NCBI GenBank assembly: GCA_001885315.1
Contig: MLPZ01000004.1
Span: 1-64,000, forward strand
Direction of reading: 5' to 3'
Source of the DNA: Treponema sp. CETP13
GTDB lineage: Bacteria; Spirochaetota; Spirochaetia; Treponematales; Treponemataceae
Length of the DNA: 64,000 bases
Shown here: in pieces, positions 52,898 to 61,810 of the stretch
Layout of the letters: every line of letters starts with the position of its first letter
Numbering within the stretch: the stretch's first letter is position 1
Notes under the pieces: model-generated
The model's database searches: none
Told to the model about the DNA's origin: nothing
What the model saw: the letters and a program-made list of their open reading frames with translations, nothing else
Translations under genes and position numbers: made by a program

Positions 52898-53164
52898 TTA
52901 TTCAATAACAGCTATAATGTCCTGAGCTTTTAAAATCAAATAGTCTTCACCATCAATTTTAACGTTTGTGCCTGCGTATTTATCATACATAACACGATCG
53001 CCGGCTTTAACTTTGATTTTTTCCTTGTCATCACCAACTGCGATAACACTTGCAATTTGTGTTTTTTCTTGTGCTGTATCTGGAATTATAATTCCGCTTG
53101 CAGTTTTAGATTCTGTTTTTTCTGATTTTGCAAGGACTCTGTCAGCTAAAGGTCTAATCTTCAT
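52898..53164 (-). CDS. groES: Co-chaperonin GroES
   Basis: The 88-residue protein begins [20 protein letters not shown] and shows [13 protein letters not shown] (mobile loop), [14 protein letters not shown] and [14 protein letters not shown]. It caps GroEL. I choose ATG 53164, with GGAGG 8 nt upstream. groEL is not adjacent, and no CIRCE element (TTAGCACTC repeat) is visible upstream, so heat control may differ. Confidence 0.96.
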   Translation of the reverse strand: MKIRPLADRVLAKSEKTESKTASGIIIPDTAQEKTQIASVIAVGDDKEKIKVKAGDRVMYDKYAGTNVKIDGEDYLILKAQDIIAVIE

Positions 53165-53527
53165 TTTATAATCCTCCATATAAGAAGTTTTTTTAGTTGT
53201 ACCAATTAATTTATGTAAATTTTACTAAATCGTCAAGAAAAATGATGCTTTTTGTCCAAATTATTAGAATCTAAATTTTAAATGTATCATTTTGATACAT
53301 TCTTAATCGTGAAAAGTTTTGGTGTGTCAAAAAGAAACGTTTTTTGTGAAAAGTATATCTAAGCACTTAAATATACTAATAAAAAAAGTAAAAGGCTATT
53401 AAATAGTTTCTAAAATAACATTAATTTAACTATTTATTCTTTTTTTAATTGTCTATTTTGTAGATAGTTATAAAATGTTCCCATAAATACAATAAAAAGA
53501 TACAAAAAAACTCTATAAATATTAAAC
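53165..53527. other. Long intergenic region between groES and the sigma-factor gene
   Basis: No gene is seen in this A/T-rich stretch. It must hold the groES promoter (minus strand). It also contains a perfect 21-bp palindrome at 53281-53301 and ends at a sigma-54 promoter (53528). No tRNA or structured RNA was recognised. Confidence 0.6.
53281..53301. promoter_or_regulatory. Perfect 21-bp palindrome (candidate operator)
   Basis: Arms AATGTATCA and TGATACATT flank a TTT spacer. It lies 117 nt upstream of groES and about 230 nt upstream of the sigma-54 promoter. There is no T tract to make it a terminator. It could be a repressor site for groES or an enhancer site for the sigma-54 activator, though only one copy is visible. 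Confidence 0.55.
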
Positions 53528-53544
53528 TTGGCATGAAAGTTGCA
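53528..53544 (+). promoter_or_regulatory. Sigma-54 (-24/-12) promoter before the sigma-factor gene
   Basis: TTGGCATG-AAAG-TTTGCA-like sequence reads TTGGCATGAAAGTTGCA, matching YTGGCAYR-N4-TTGCW at every conserved base. GG is at 53530-53531 and GC at 53542-53543, 12 apart. Predicted start is near 53555, giving a leader of about 95 nt before ATG 53650. Confidence 0.82.
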
Positions 53545-53649
53545 AGTATATAAGTGTAAGTTAAAAATAATATTAATTTACAGTAAAACCAGTTTGAAAA
53601 AGTAATTAAAGTTTTTCTAAGGTTATATTCAATGCTTAAGGAGTTTTTT

Positions 53650-54489
53650 ATGGTGAATAATGATACAGTTTTAGCAATGTACCTCAAAGATATAAACAAA
53701 GTGCCGCTCTTAACGCGTGAAGAAGAAGAAAATTTGGCTGTACTTGCAGCAAATGGTGATAAAAAAGCAAAAGATAAAATGATTAGGGCCAACTTACGAT
53801 TTGTTGTAAATGTTGCCAAAAAATATCAGAATCATGGTTTAGATTTAACGGATCTAATTAGTGAAGGGAACATTGGTTTATTAACAGCTATCGAAAAATT
53901 TGATGTTTCAAAAGGATACCATTTTATTTCTTATGCTGTTTGGTGGATTAGACAAGCAATTTTAAAAGCAATTTGTGAAAAATCACGTGCTATTCGTCTA
54001 CCACTTAATCGTGCAAATGAACTTGTTCAAATTGAAAAGGCACGAAAAATGATTAATGGTGATAAGAGTGATGAAGAAGAGATAAAGGAAGTCGCAGAAC
54101 TTCTTAATATGGATTCAAAACATGTTCGAGAAATGCTTGGAATTTCACGTGATATGGTTTCTTTAGATACTCGTGTACGTTCAGCAGATTCTGACAGTGC
54201 AACTGTAGGAGAATTCATCGAAGACTCTAATTCGGTAGATCCTGCAGAGGCAGCTATTAGCATGACGATGAAAAAAGATATTAATGATGTTCTTTCAACT
54301 TTAACAGATAAAGAAGCTTCAGTATTAAATTATCGTTTTGGCTTAAATGGTTCTAAAGCTATGTCTTTAAAAGAAGTCGGTGATGTTTTTGATTTGACTA
54401 AAGAACGTATTCGTCAAATTGAAAAAAAAGCTATTAGACGTTTGCAACATCCATTACGCACAGCTCGCTTAGAAGCTTATGCAGCGTAG
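53650..54489 (+). CDS. Alternative sigma-70 family factor (RpoD/RpoS-like)
   Basis: The 279-residue protein has regions 1.2 (VLAMYLKDINKVPLLTREEE), 2 (DLISEGNIGLLTAIEKFD, then HFISYAVWWIRQAILKAI), 3 and 4 (EVGDVFDLTKERIRQIEKKA). It lacks the long N-terminal part of a primary RpoD and is the size of RpoS. I choose ATG 53650 with AAGGAG 6 nt upstream. The frame from 53632 begins before this site. A sigma-54 promoter lies upstream, so it may be a second-tier sigma factor under RpoN, as rpoS is in Borrelia. It has its own terminator. Confidence 0.9.
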   Translation: MVNNDTVLAMYLKDINKVPLLTREEEENLAVLAANGDKKAKDKMIRANLRFVVNVAKKYQNHGLDLTDLISEGNIGLLTAIEKFDVSKGYHFISYAVWWIRQAILKAICEKSRAIRLPLNRANELVQIEKARKMINGDKSDEEEIKEVAELLNMDSKHVREMLGISRDMVSLDTRVRSADSDSATVGEFIEDSNSVDPAEAAISMTMKKDINDVLSTLTDKEASVLNYRFGLNGSKAMSLKEVGDVFDLTKERIRQIEKKAIRRLQHPLRTARLEAYAA

Positions 54490-54507
54490 TTAATTAGTTT
54501 TTATATT

Positions 54508-54553
54508 AAGCCAATTATAGTTGATATATTCTTCTTTAATTGGCTTTTTTTTT
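54508..54553 (+). terminator. Terminator after the sigma-factor gene
   Basis: A 10-bp perfect stem (AAGCCAATTA / TAATTGGCTT) with a 19-nt loop is followed by T9. The T tract touches the stop codon of convergent recG. Confidence 0.85.
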
Positions 54554-56762
54554 AATTGCCACTATTTTGGTTTGTGATGGTTACTATTGCTTCTTTTCGG
54601 GCTATTTCAAGCAAGTCTCTATCACGTACAGGATCTGCAATACCAAGTGTAAGATACCCAGATTGCTGTATTCCGGTTACTTCTCCAGGGCCGCGAAGTT
54701 GCAAATCTTTTTCGGCTATGTAAAAGCCATCAGTGCTGTCATGCATAACTTTTAATCGTGATTTACCGAGTTCTGTAAGTTTTTGTGAATAAATTAGAAA
54801 GCAATGGGATTGAACTGTTCCTCGTCCAACGCGTCCTCGCAGTTGGTGTAGAGCAGCGAGTCCAAATCTTTCGGCGTGTTCAATTACCATACAACTGGCA
54901 TTAGGAACATCGACTCCTACTTCTACAACTGTTGTTGCTATTAAAATCTGAATTTTGTTTGTCTTAAATTCTTCTAAGATTCTACTCTGTTCTTCTTCTG
55001 CTATTTTTGAATGAACTAACCCACATTTAAATTCTGGATAAACTTGTTTTGATAAGAAATCATATTGTTCTGTGGCTGATTTTAGTATTGTAATGGGACT
55101 AGAAAGTTCCATATCAGGATCTTTGTTTTCGACATTGCTTTCACTTTGTTCAATTAAGGGGTAAACAAAATATGCTTGGTGTCCTTCCTTTAATTCTTTG
55201 CGTACAGCTTCATAAACCCGAGATTCATGTCCCTGAATAGTTAAATGTGTTTCTATTGGTTTTCTTCCAGGTGGCATTGTTTTAATGGTTGAAACATCAA
55301 GGTCTCCATATACTGTGAGAGCAAGTGTCTGGGGAATTGGAGTCGCGCTCATCATGAGTAGATTAGGAACTTGTGATGTTCCTTCTTTTTGTTGGACAAT
55401 AGATGTTCTCCCTTTTTCTAAAATTTGGTTTCGTTGGACAACTCCAAATCTATGTTGTTCATCTATTATTGCTAGACGCAAGTCTTTATAAACGACCTGG
55501 TTTGAAAAAAGTGCATGGGTTCCAATAACAATATCGATGTCTCCTGCTTTTAGTGCTTTTAGTAACGGTTTTCGGTTTGCCGCTTTTATATTGCCAGTTA
55601 AAAAAGCTACTTTAACGCCGGTAGTTTCGAGAAGTTTTGCTGCATTTTCGGCATGCTGTTTTGCAAGAATCTCAGTCGGAGCTAAAAATGCAACTTGTCC
55701 TCCCCAATCTATAACCCGAAGAGCTGCAAAAAAAGCTGCTAAGGTTTTACCTGATCCAACATCTCCTTGAAGCAGTCGTGAACCAGCTTGTGCTTCGGAC
55801 AAAGAAGATTGGCTTTTATCGATGTTTTGAGTGTAACTAGTATCAATATCTAAATTCATTTGTGAAATGACGGTTTTTTGATCTGGTGTAAGGTCAAACT
55901 CTAAACGTTTTAATAGTAGTTTTTGATGAGGAGAAGCTTGTAAATCATCAAAAGGGACAAGTTTTTTTTGTTTAGTTTTATCTAAAAAATGTCCATGTGC
56001 TTGAGCTCTTTGAACTATCGCAAGTTGAAATTTATACAATTCTTCAAAAATAAGAGTTCTCTTTGCAGCTAATGCTTCGCTCATATTTTGAGGTTGATGT
56101 ATAGAGTGAATTGCTTTTTGTTTTTCTAGCAAATTATATTTTTTTATAAGCTCATCACTAAGTTCATTTTCTATGCCTCGTCCATATTCTTTTAAAGCTA
56201 TGTTCATGGCTTTTCTAATTTGTTTTTGTGTAAGTCCTGCCGTTAAAGGGTAAATAGGAAAAACTGCTGAATCTACAAGGTGTATGTGAGCTAGTTTCTG
56301 CTGTAGTGAGATGTTTTTTTCTTCGGCAGAGTTTTCTATCTGATTAATTGATTTTGCAATGCGTATTGCTTCAAATGCAGAGCTTTGTAATTCGTTGTAT
56401 TTTACATAAAAATGTCCAGTTACCGAAATAATAGAATTTATTGGAAGAGATTTTTCTAAGAAACCCCGATTAAAGCAAAGGAGAGCAGCTTCTGTTGTTC
56501 CATCTGAAATACGAATTTTGAGTGTACGCATTCGCCCAAATCCAAACCACTCGTGATCAAGCACAATTGCAGCGGTATGAATTTTCTTATGCTGTGAGAA
56601 TTCAATTAGAGGAATTGCGTGAGTACGGTCTTCCCAGTCACGTGGATAAAATTGAAGTAAATCTGAGATGGTAAAGACATTTAAGTTTGCAAATAGTTTT
56701 GCTTGGGCTGGCCCTATGCCAGAGATATTAGTTATAGAAGTTTGAATTTGTGCAAGTTTCAT
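54552..56762 (-). CDS. recG: ATP-dependent DNA helicase RecG
   Basis: The 736-residue protein has the N-terminal wedge/OB domain with IETH-like DWEDRTH, helicase motif I LLQGDVGSGKTLAA, DEQH box IIDEQHRFGV, MSATPIPQT, VEVGVDVPNA and HQLRGRVGRG. It remodels stalled replication forks. The ATG at 56762 has no ribosome site. TACACT lies 8 nt upstream with TTGAAT 17 nt before that, so a leaderless mRNA is likely. Confidence 0.96.
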   Translation of the reverse strand: MKLAQIQTSITNISGIGPAQAKLFANLNVFTISDLLQFYPRDWEDRTHAIPLIEFSQHKKIHTAAIVLDHEWFGFGRMRTLKIRISDGTTEAALLCFNRGFLEKSLPINSIISVTGHFYVKYNELQSSAFEAIRIAKSINQIENSAEEKNISLQQKLAHIHLVDSAVFPIYPLTAGLTQKQIRKAMNIALKEYGRGIENELSDELIKKYNLLEKQKAIHSIHQPQNMSEALAAKRTLIFEELYKFQLAIVQRAQAHGHFLDKTKQKKLVPFDDLQASPHQKLLLKRLEFDLTPDQKTVISQMNLDIDTSYTQNIDKSQSSLSEAQAGSRLLQGDVGSGKTLAAFFAALRVIDWGGQVAFLAPTEILAKQHAENAAKLLETTGVKVAFLTGNIKAANRKPLLKALKAGDIDIVIGTHALFSNQVVYKDLRLAIIDEQHRFGVVQRNQILEKGRTSIVQQKEGTSQVPNLLMMSATPIPQTLALTVYGDLDVSTIKTMPPGRKPIETHLTIQGHESRVYEAVRKELKEGHQAYFVYPLIEQSESNVENKDPDMELSSPITILKSATEQYDFLSKQVYPEFKCGLVHSKIAEEEQSRILEEFKTNKIQILIATTVVEVGVDVPNASCMVIEHAERFGLAALHQLRGRVGRGTVQSHCFLIYSQKLTELGKSRLKVMHDSTDGFYIAEKDLQLRGPGEVTGIQQSGYLTLGIADPVRDRDLLEIARKEAIVTITNQNSGN

Positions 56763-56846
56763 ATCACTTTAGTGTACTTTGAAAATTGCTCAAATTCAAT
56801 ATAAAGACCTTATAGTCTTAAGAAAGGAATAAAAAGAAATATCGTT

Positions 56847-57437
56847 TTAAAATGGTAGCATATACAAAAGATTTGCAAGTATGTTTATAAGTACGCTGCC
56901 AATTAATTGTACGCCAATACTTATTGCGAGAGTAATTCCTGTAAGGGTATTTGGTTTTATAAACCTATTGCCCAAAATATGCTTTCTAATCCATGAAGAA
57001 ACTGGTTCTATTGCGCGATCTAGATTATACCAAAAAGGGTTTGTCCAACTAAATAATTGGGAGATTAATCGAAGCAAAACGACAATAATAAAAATAGTAA
57101 TTATAGATGAACATATGGACCATGCCATACTTAAAATAATTACGAGTAAAGCAGCAATAGAAATCGTTTGGGTTGTTGCAATTTGGCGAAAAACAGCAGA
57201 AATAATATATAATACACCAATTGAAATAATAGGTGTAAAATCAACGCCGGAACTTCGAGCAAAACTGAGTTTGTGAAAAAGATTAAGCCAAGGATCACAA
57301 AAGGCTTTAATAAAATTACCAAACTGACTGTATTCTGCTCCAGGAATCCATGTTAAAAAAATACGAATAACACAAATAAAAGCGTAGATAGATACAACAG
57401 TGCTTAAAAATTTAAACAGATATGCAACAAAACTCAT
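56847..57437 (-). CDS. YggT-family membrane protein
   Basis: The 196-residue protein has two YggT repeats, each with a pair of helices and the conserved segment ICVIRIFLTWIPGAEYSQFG and NFIKAFCDPWLNLFHKL, then a second, more divergent unit (LLRLISQLFSWTNPFWYNLD). Members affect turgor and division in other bacteria, but the function is poorly known. GGAG precedes the ATG. It lies downstream of dnaE, 77 nt apart. Confidence 0.85.
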   Translation of the reverse strand: MSFVAYLFKFLSTVVSIYAFICVIRIFLTWIPGAEYSQFGNFIKAFCDPWLNLFHKLSFARSSGVDFTPIISIGVLYIISAVFRQIATTQTISIAALLVIILSMAWSICSSIITIFIIVVLLRLISQLFSWTNPFWYNLDRAIEPVSSWIRKHILGNRFIKPNTLTGITLAISIGVQLIGSVLINILANLLYMLPF

Positions 57438-57514
57438 TTTAACTCCTGATAACTATGAATACTAATTTAATAAATATAATTAAAGAATATGAAAATGACA
57501 AGTCAAAATTGATT

Positions 57515-60500
57515 TTATTCTGCCCATACATTTTCGACAAAAAGTTGTTCTGACAATTTCTGAAGAAATTCTTCGCTATTCTGAACGTTGTTTTGCTGGC
57601 TTGCCTGTATTGTGTATTCACCTTCTTTTGTGAGGATGTGAAAAAATACTGTACAGGACCCTCGAAAACCAATTAAAAAATCTTCTAAATCATACAGTTC
57701 TTTTTTATCAGTAATGTTTGGGTCTAATTGAATATGAATTTCTTTTACAGATTTTTCTTCGAGTTCATCTTGATTTTTTAGTTCATCTACAAGAATTGAA
57801 GGTGAGTCACGTGATTGATCGACTTTTCCACTAATTGCAAGAATATCATCTTCTTTGAATGTTCCACGTAATGTCTCCCACGTTTTTGGAAAGAAAGTTA
57901 AATCTATAGTTCCATTAAAGTCTTCGAGAACGGCAAAAGCCATAAGTTTGCCTTTTTTTGTATTTATTTCGCGAATAGATTTTATCATACCAATAGCGAT
58001 GTACTGTTTTTCTGGTCTAGCACGATCGATTGTTGTCGAATTTACCGTTGCAGAAACTTCTAATGCTTTTTTATATTGATCAAGGGGGTGGCCTGAAATA
58101 TAAAAGCCAATAAGTTCTTTTTCGAGACGGAGTTTTTCTAATTGTGGCCAATCTTCTACTTCGTTCCATACAAAATCAGAAAACTCTTGCACATCGGTAT
58201 CAGCGAATAAACTCACTTGCCCAAATGCTGTAGCAGCTTTCTTTGAATCAGCATATTCAACTGCGCGTTCATAATTAGTAAGTAAGGTTGGTCTATTTAC
58301 ACCAAGCTTGTCAAAAGCCCCAGTTCTAATAAGAACTTCTAGAGCTCGCTTGTTTACTGTATGTAAATCAACACGCTCCAAAAAGTTCATAAAGTCTGTA
58401 TATTTGCCATCTTTTTTACGCTGTTTTATTATTTCTTCGGCGGCCGCTTCTCCAAGCCCTTTTATTCCTAAAAGCCCATAGACAATATTTCCATCTACGA
58501 CATCAAAAACTTTATCGGAACGATTAACGTCAGGGGGATCAATTTCAATCCCCATGCGGCGACCTTCTTCAATGTAGACAGGAAGTTTATCTGTACTGTT
58601 TATTTCATTTGTAAGGTTTGCTGCAATAAATTCTGCTGGGTAGTTTGCTTTGAGCCATGCTGTTCGATAAGCAACTACGGAATATGCCGCTGCATGTGAT
58701 TTATTAAATCCATAGCCAGCAAATGGAATCATTATTTCAAAAATTTCTTCTGCATGTTCCTTTGTATGACCGTTTTTTAGAGCTCCTTCTACAAACTCTT
58801 TCTTTTTTTCCATCAAGACGGCGATTTTTTTCTTTCCCATAGCGCGTCGTAAAATATCGGCTTCACCAAGTGAAAATCCGGCTATTTTTTGAGCTACCTG
58901 CATAACTTGTTCTTGATAGACCATAACACCGTATGTTTCTTTTAAAACGTCTTCAAGACAAGGGTCTGGATAATGGATTTTGCTATGGTCAAATTTTCCT
59001 TCAATGTATTGAGGAATATATGCCATTGGTCCTGGTCGATACAAGGCGTTTAAAGCTACAATTTCTTCTAGACAACGTGGCTGTGCTTGTTTTAGAATTT
59101 TTTGCATACCAGCACTTTCAAATTGGAAAACTGCTGTTGTATCACCTCTGCAGAACAAATCAAAGGTTTTTTCATCTGTGTCAGAAACTTCATTTGCCTT
59201 AAAATTCTCGAGCCCAGGGCGTTTTCTAATAATATGTTCTGCATATTTTATAAGAGTAAGTGTTTTTAAACCCAAGTAGTCAAATTTAACAAGTCCACAT
59301 GGTTCAATAATATCCATGGTATATTGACTAGCAACTTTACCTGTCTTACTATCTTTATAAATTGGAGTCCAATCTGGAAGCTCTGTCCTACCAATAACAA
59401 GACCTGAAGCATGCAATGATGTGTTTCGTTTGACCCCTTCGAGTTTAAAAGCAATATCAAAAAGTTCTTTAAATCGTGGGTCTTCTCTATATGGTTTTAG
59501 TTGTCCAAAATCGGGATGTTTTTCATTTGGTTCTGCAAATCCGTCTGCTAAATGTACTTTCATTCCATCGGGTACAAGTTTTTTTAGCATATTGACATCA
59601 GAAAGGGGAATCCCTAAAACCCGTCCAACATCGGCGATTGCGGCTTTTGGTTTTAAGGTTCCAAATGTTACGATATGACCTACTTGTGGATCACCATAAT
59701 GTTCACGGGTATATTGGATAATCTCTTGTCGTCCTTCGAAACACATGTCTATATCGAAGTCAGGCATACTTACACGTTCTGGATTTAAGAATCGCTCAAA
59801 GATTAATTTAAATCTAAAAGGATCTATATCTGTAATAGTCATTGCATAGGCAACAAGAGATCCAGCACCGGAACCTCGCCCTGGCCCAATGGGAATATCA
59901 TGTGTTTTTGACCAGTTAATAAAATCCCAAACAATTAAAAAATAGCCAGAGAATCCCATCTGAAAAATAATGCCTAATTCGTATTCTGCTCGTTCTTTAA
60001 TTTCTGGTGTAATTTTCCCGTAGCGTTTAATTAGTCCTTCATGAACAATATGGCGTACGTAATCGTCCTGTGTTGGATATTCATCTGGAATTTTATAAAC
60101 AGGTAAGCAGTCTTTTAGTTCTTGTGTTTTGTATTGAGGAATTGTGAGATCACACATATCGGAAATTCGTTTTGTGTTTTCTATCATTTCTGGATATTGG
60201 GGAAAAAGAGATCTCATTTCTTCTTCAGATTTTAAGTAGAATTGGTCTGTTGCAAACTTCATTCTGTTTGGATCACTTCGAAGTTTTTTTGTTCCAATAC
60301 AAAGTAAAACATCTTGAGCTATTGCATCTTCTTGATGTACATAGTGGCTGTCATTTGTAACAACCATTGGGACATTCATTTTTTGTGCAATATTTATAAG
60401 TAAAGGGGCTACTTTTTTTTGTTCTGGAATTCCATGGTCTTGTAATTCAATAAAAAAGTTTTCTTTTCCAAATATGTCCCTGTATGTATTTACAAATTTT

Positions 60501-61009
60501 TCTGCTTCTGCATTTTTATTAGCAAGTAATAATTTGGGAAGTTCGCCAGCCAAACATGCTGTAAGACAAACGAGCCCGCCTGAATATTTCTTTAGTAATT
60601 CGAGATCGATACGCGGTTTATAATACATTCCTTCTGTATAACCTTTTGAGCAAAGCCAACTAAGGTTTTTGTAACCTTCAACATTTTTTGCTATAAGGAC
60701 TAAGTGGTAGTATCGGTTGCCTAAATCATCTTGTTTTTTATCGTGTCTATCTCCTGGTGCAACATAAAATTCACAGCCAACAAGCGGATTAATGCCTTCT
60801 TTATGGCATGCTTGTTCAAAGCGTAAAACTCCGAACATATTTCCGTGATCAGTAAGAGCTAGGGCTCCAAAACCCAATTCTTTAGCTCTACTTATTAAAT
60901 CTGGTAGCTGAGCAGCTCCATCTAAAATTGAATAGTCGGAGTGTACGTGTAAGTGTACAAAATTACTTGTTGGAACATACTTTTCTTGTTTTTTTTTATC
61001 ATCACCCAT
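57515..61009 (-). CDS. dnaE: DNA polymerase III alpha subunit
   Basis: The 1164-residue replicative polymerase has the PHP domain start HLHVHSDYSILDGAAQLPDL, catalytic Asp pair in MPDFDIDMCF (415-424, Asp419 and Asp421), GRGSGAGSLVAYAM, the finger region GYGFNKSHAAAYSVVAY (cut at GFNKSHAAAYSV), helix-hairpin-helix and OB domain (IAIGMIKSIREINTKKGKLM). TATAAT lies 6 nt before the ATG (minus strand 61021-61016) and there is no ribosome site, so a leaderless mRNA is predicted. Confidence 0.97.
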   Translation of the reverse strand: MGDDKKKQEKYVPTSNFVHLHVHSDYSILDGAAQLPDLISRAKELGFGALALTDHGNMFGVLRFEQACHKEGINPLVGCEFYVAPGDRHDKKQDDLGNRYYHLVLIAKNVEGYKNLSWLCSKGYTEGMYYKPRIDLELLKKYSGGLVCLTACLAGELPKLLLANKNAEAEKFVNTYRDIFGKENFFIELQDHGIPEQKKVAPLLINIAQKMNVPMVVTNDSHYVHQEDAIAQDVLLCIGTKKLRSDPNRMKFATDQFYLKSEEEMRSLFPQYPEMIENTKRISDMCDLTIPQYKTQELKDCLPVYKIPDEYPTQDDYVRHIVHEGLIKRYGKITPEIKERAEYELGIIFQMGFSGYFLIVWDFINWSKTHDIPIGPGRGSGAGSLVAYAMTITDIDPFRFKLIFERFLNPERVSMPDFDIDMCFEGRQEIIQYTREHYGDPQVGHIVTFGTLKPKAAIADVGRVLGIPLSDVNMLKKLVPDGMKVHLADGFAEPNEKHPDFGQLKPYREDPRFKELFDIAFKLEGVKRNTSLHASGLVIGRTELPDWTPIYKDSKTGKVASQYTMDIIEPCGLVKFDYLGLKTLTLIKYAEHIIRKRPGLENFKANEVSDTDEKTFDLFCRGDTTAVFQFESAGMQKILKQAQPRCLEEIVALNALYRPGPMAYIPQYIEGKFDHSKIHYPDPCLEDVLKETYGVMVYQEQVMQVAQKIAGFSLGEADILRRAMGKKKIAVLMEKKKEFVEGALKNGHTKEHAEEIFEIMIPFAGYGFNKSHAAAYSVVAYRTAWLKANYPAEFIAANLTNEINSTDKLPVYIEEGRRMGIEIDPPDVNRSDKVFDVVDGNIVYGLLGIKGLGEAAAEEIIKQRKKDGKYTDFMNFLERVDLHTVNKRALEVLIRTGAFDKLGVNRPTLLTNYERAVEYADSKKAATAFGQVSLFADTDVQEFSDFVWNEVEDWPQLEKLRLEKELIGFYISGHPLDQYKKALEVSATVNSTTIDRARPEKQYIAIGMIKSIREINTKKGKLMAFAVLEDFNGTIDLTFFPKTWETLRGTFKEDDILAISGKVDQSRDSPSILVDELKNQDELEEKSVKEIHIQLDPNITDKKELYDLEDFLIGFRGSCTVFFHILTKEGEYTIQASQQNNVQNSEEFLQKLSEQLFVENVWAE

Positions 61010-61028
61010 GCTTTGATTATATCCTAAT

Positions 61029-61691
61029 TTATATACATAATTCTATAAGGTCAGATGGTTTATTTGCAAAGACAGTTGCTCCATGTTCTTTTTGGAATTC
61101 TTGTGTTCTAAATCCCCAAGCAACGGCGATTCCATCCATATTTGCATTTTGTGCTGTTTTTATGTCAATTTCACTGTCTCCAATATATACAGCATCTTTT
61201 GCAGATATATTAAGGTCTTTGAGTACTGCATTTACGCTATCTGGAGCTGGTTTTTTGTTAATTCCGTTAACTTCATCTTCTCCATAACAAACCTCGAGTA
61301 ATCCAGGAAAATATACTTCACAAAGTTCTTGAACTTGTGCATGTCTTTTATTAGATACTAATGCTAATTTTAGTCCTTGTTTTTTGAGTTCTTTCATCGT
61401 GTCTATAATACCATCGTACGGGGCTGTTGTATCATTAGAATGTTTGGCATAATAAGCAATGAAATCTGCAAACATTTTTTGGAATTTTTCTTCGGTTATT
61501 GAAATGTTGTGAGCTTCTAAAGCTTGTGAAAGGGTAAGTTTTAAGCCTTTTCCAACAAAGTTTAAAACTTCATTTTCGGTGTAAGAGGTATAGCCATATT
61601 TTGTAACTGTATAATTTACTGCATTAGCTATATCACTAATAGTGTTAAGGACTGTTCCGTCCATGTCAAAAATTGCAAGTGAATATTTCAT
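61029..61691 (-). CDS. gph: HAD phosphatase, phosphoglycolate phosphatase-like
   Basis: The 220-residue HAD hydrolase has nucleophile motif IFDMDGTVLNT, motif II LALVSNKRHAQ and motif IV YIGDSEIDIKTAQNANMDGIA (cut at VYIGDSEIDIKTA), with a C1 cap. Gph removes phosphate from 2-phosphoglycolate formed in DNA repair, but other small phosphates are possible. Its stop is 19 nt before dnaE. TACACT lies 6 nt before the ATG and no ribosome site is seen. Confidence 0.85.
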   Translation of the reverse strand: MKYSLAIFDMDGTVLNTISDIANAVNYTVTKYGYTSYTENEVLNFVGKGLKLTLSQALEAHNISITEEKFQKMFADFIAYYAKHSNDTTAPYDGIIDTMKELKKQGLKLALVSNKRHAQVQELCEVYFPGLLEVCYGEDEVNGINKKPAPDSVNAVLKDLNISAKDAVYIGDSEIDIKTAQNANMDGIAVAWGFRTQEFQKEHGATVFANKPSDLIELCI

Positions 61692-61810
61692 TTTTGCAGT
61701 GTACCGAAAAAATACCTAACATACAATATATTATTTTAAAATAAGAGAACTACTCACACAGATTTTATCCCCCTTTACGCTTCCTTTAGACTTGGTTATA
61801 ATCGTAAGCT

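Noticed and set aside
53165..53280. CIRCE heat-shock element near groES
   Set aside because: No TTAGCACTC-N9-GAGTGCTAA-like repeat is present on either strand.
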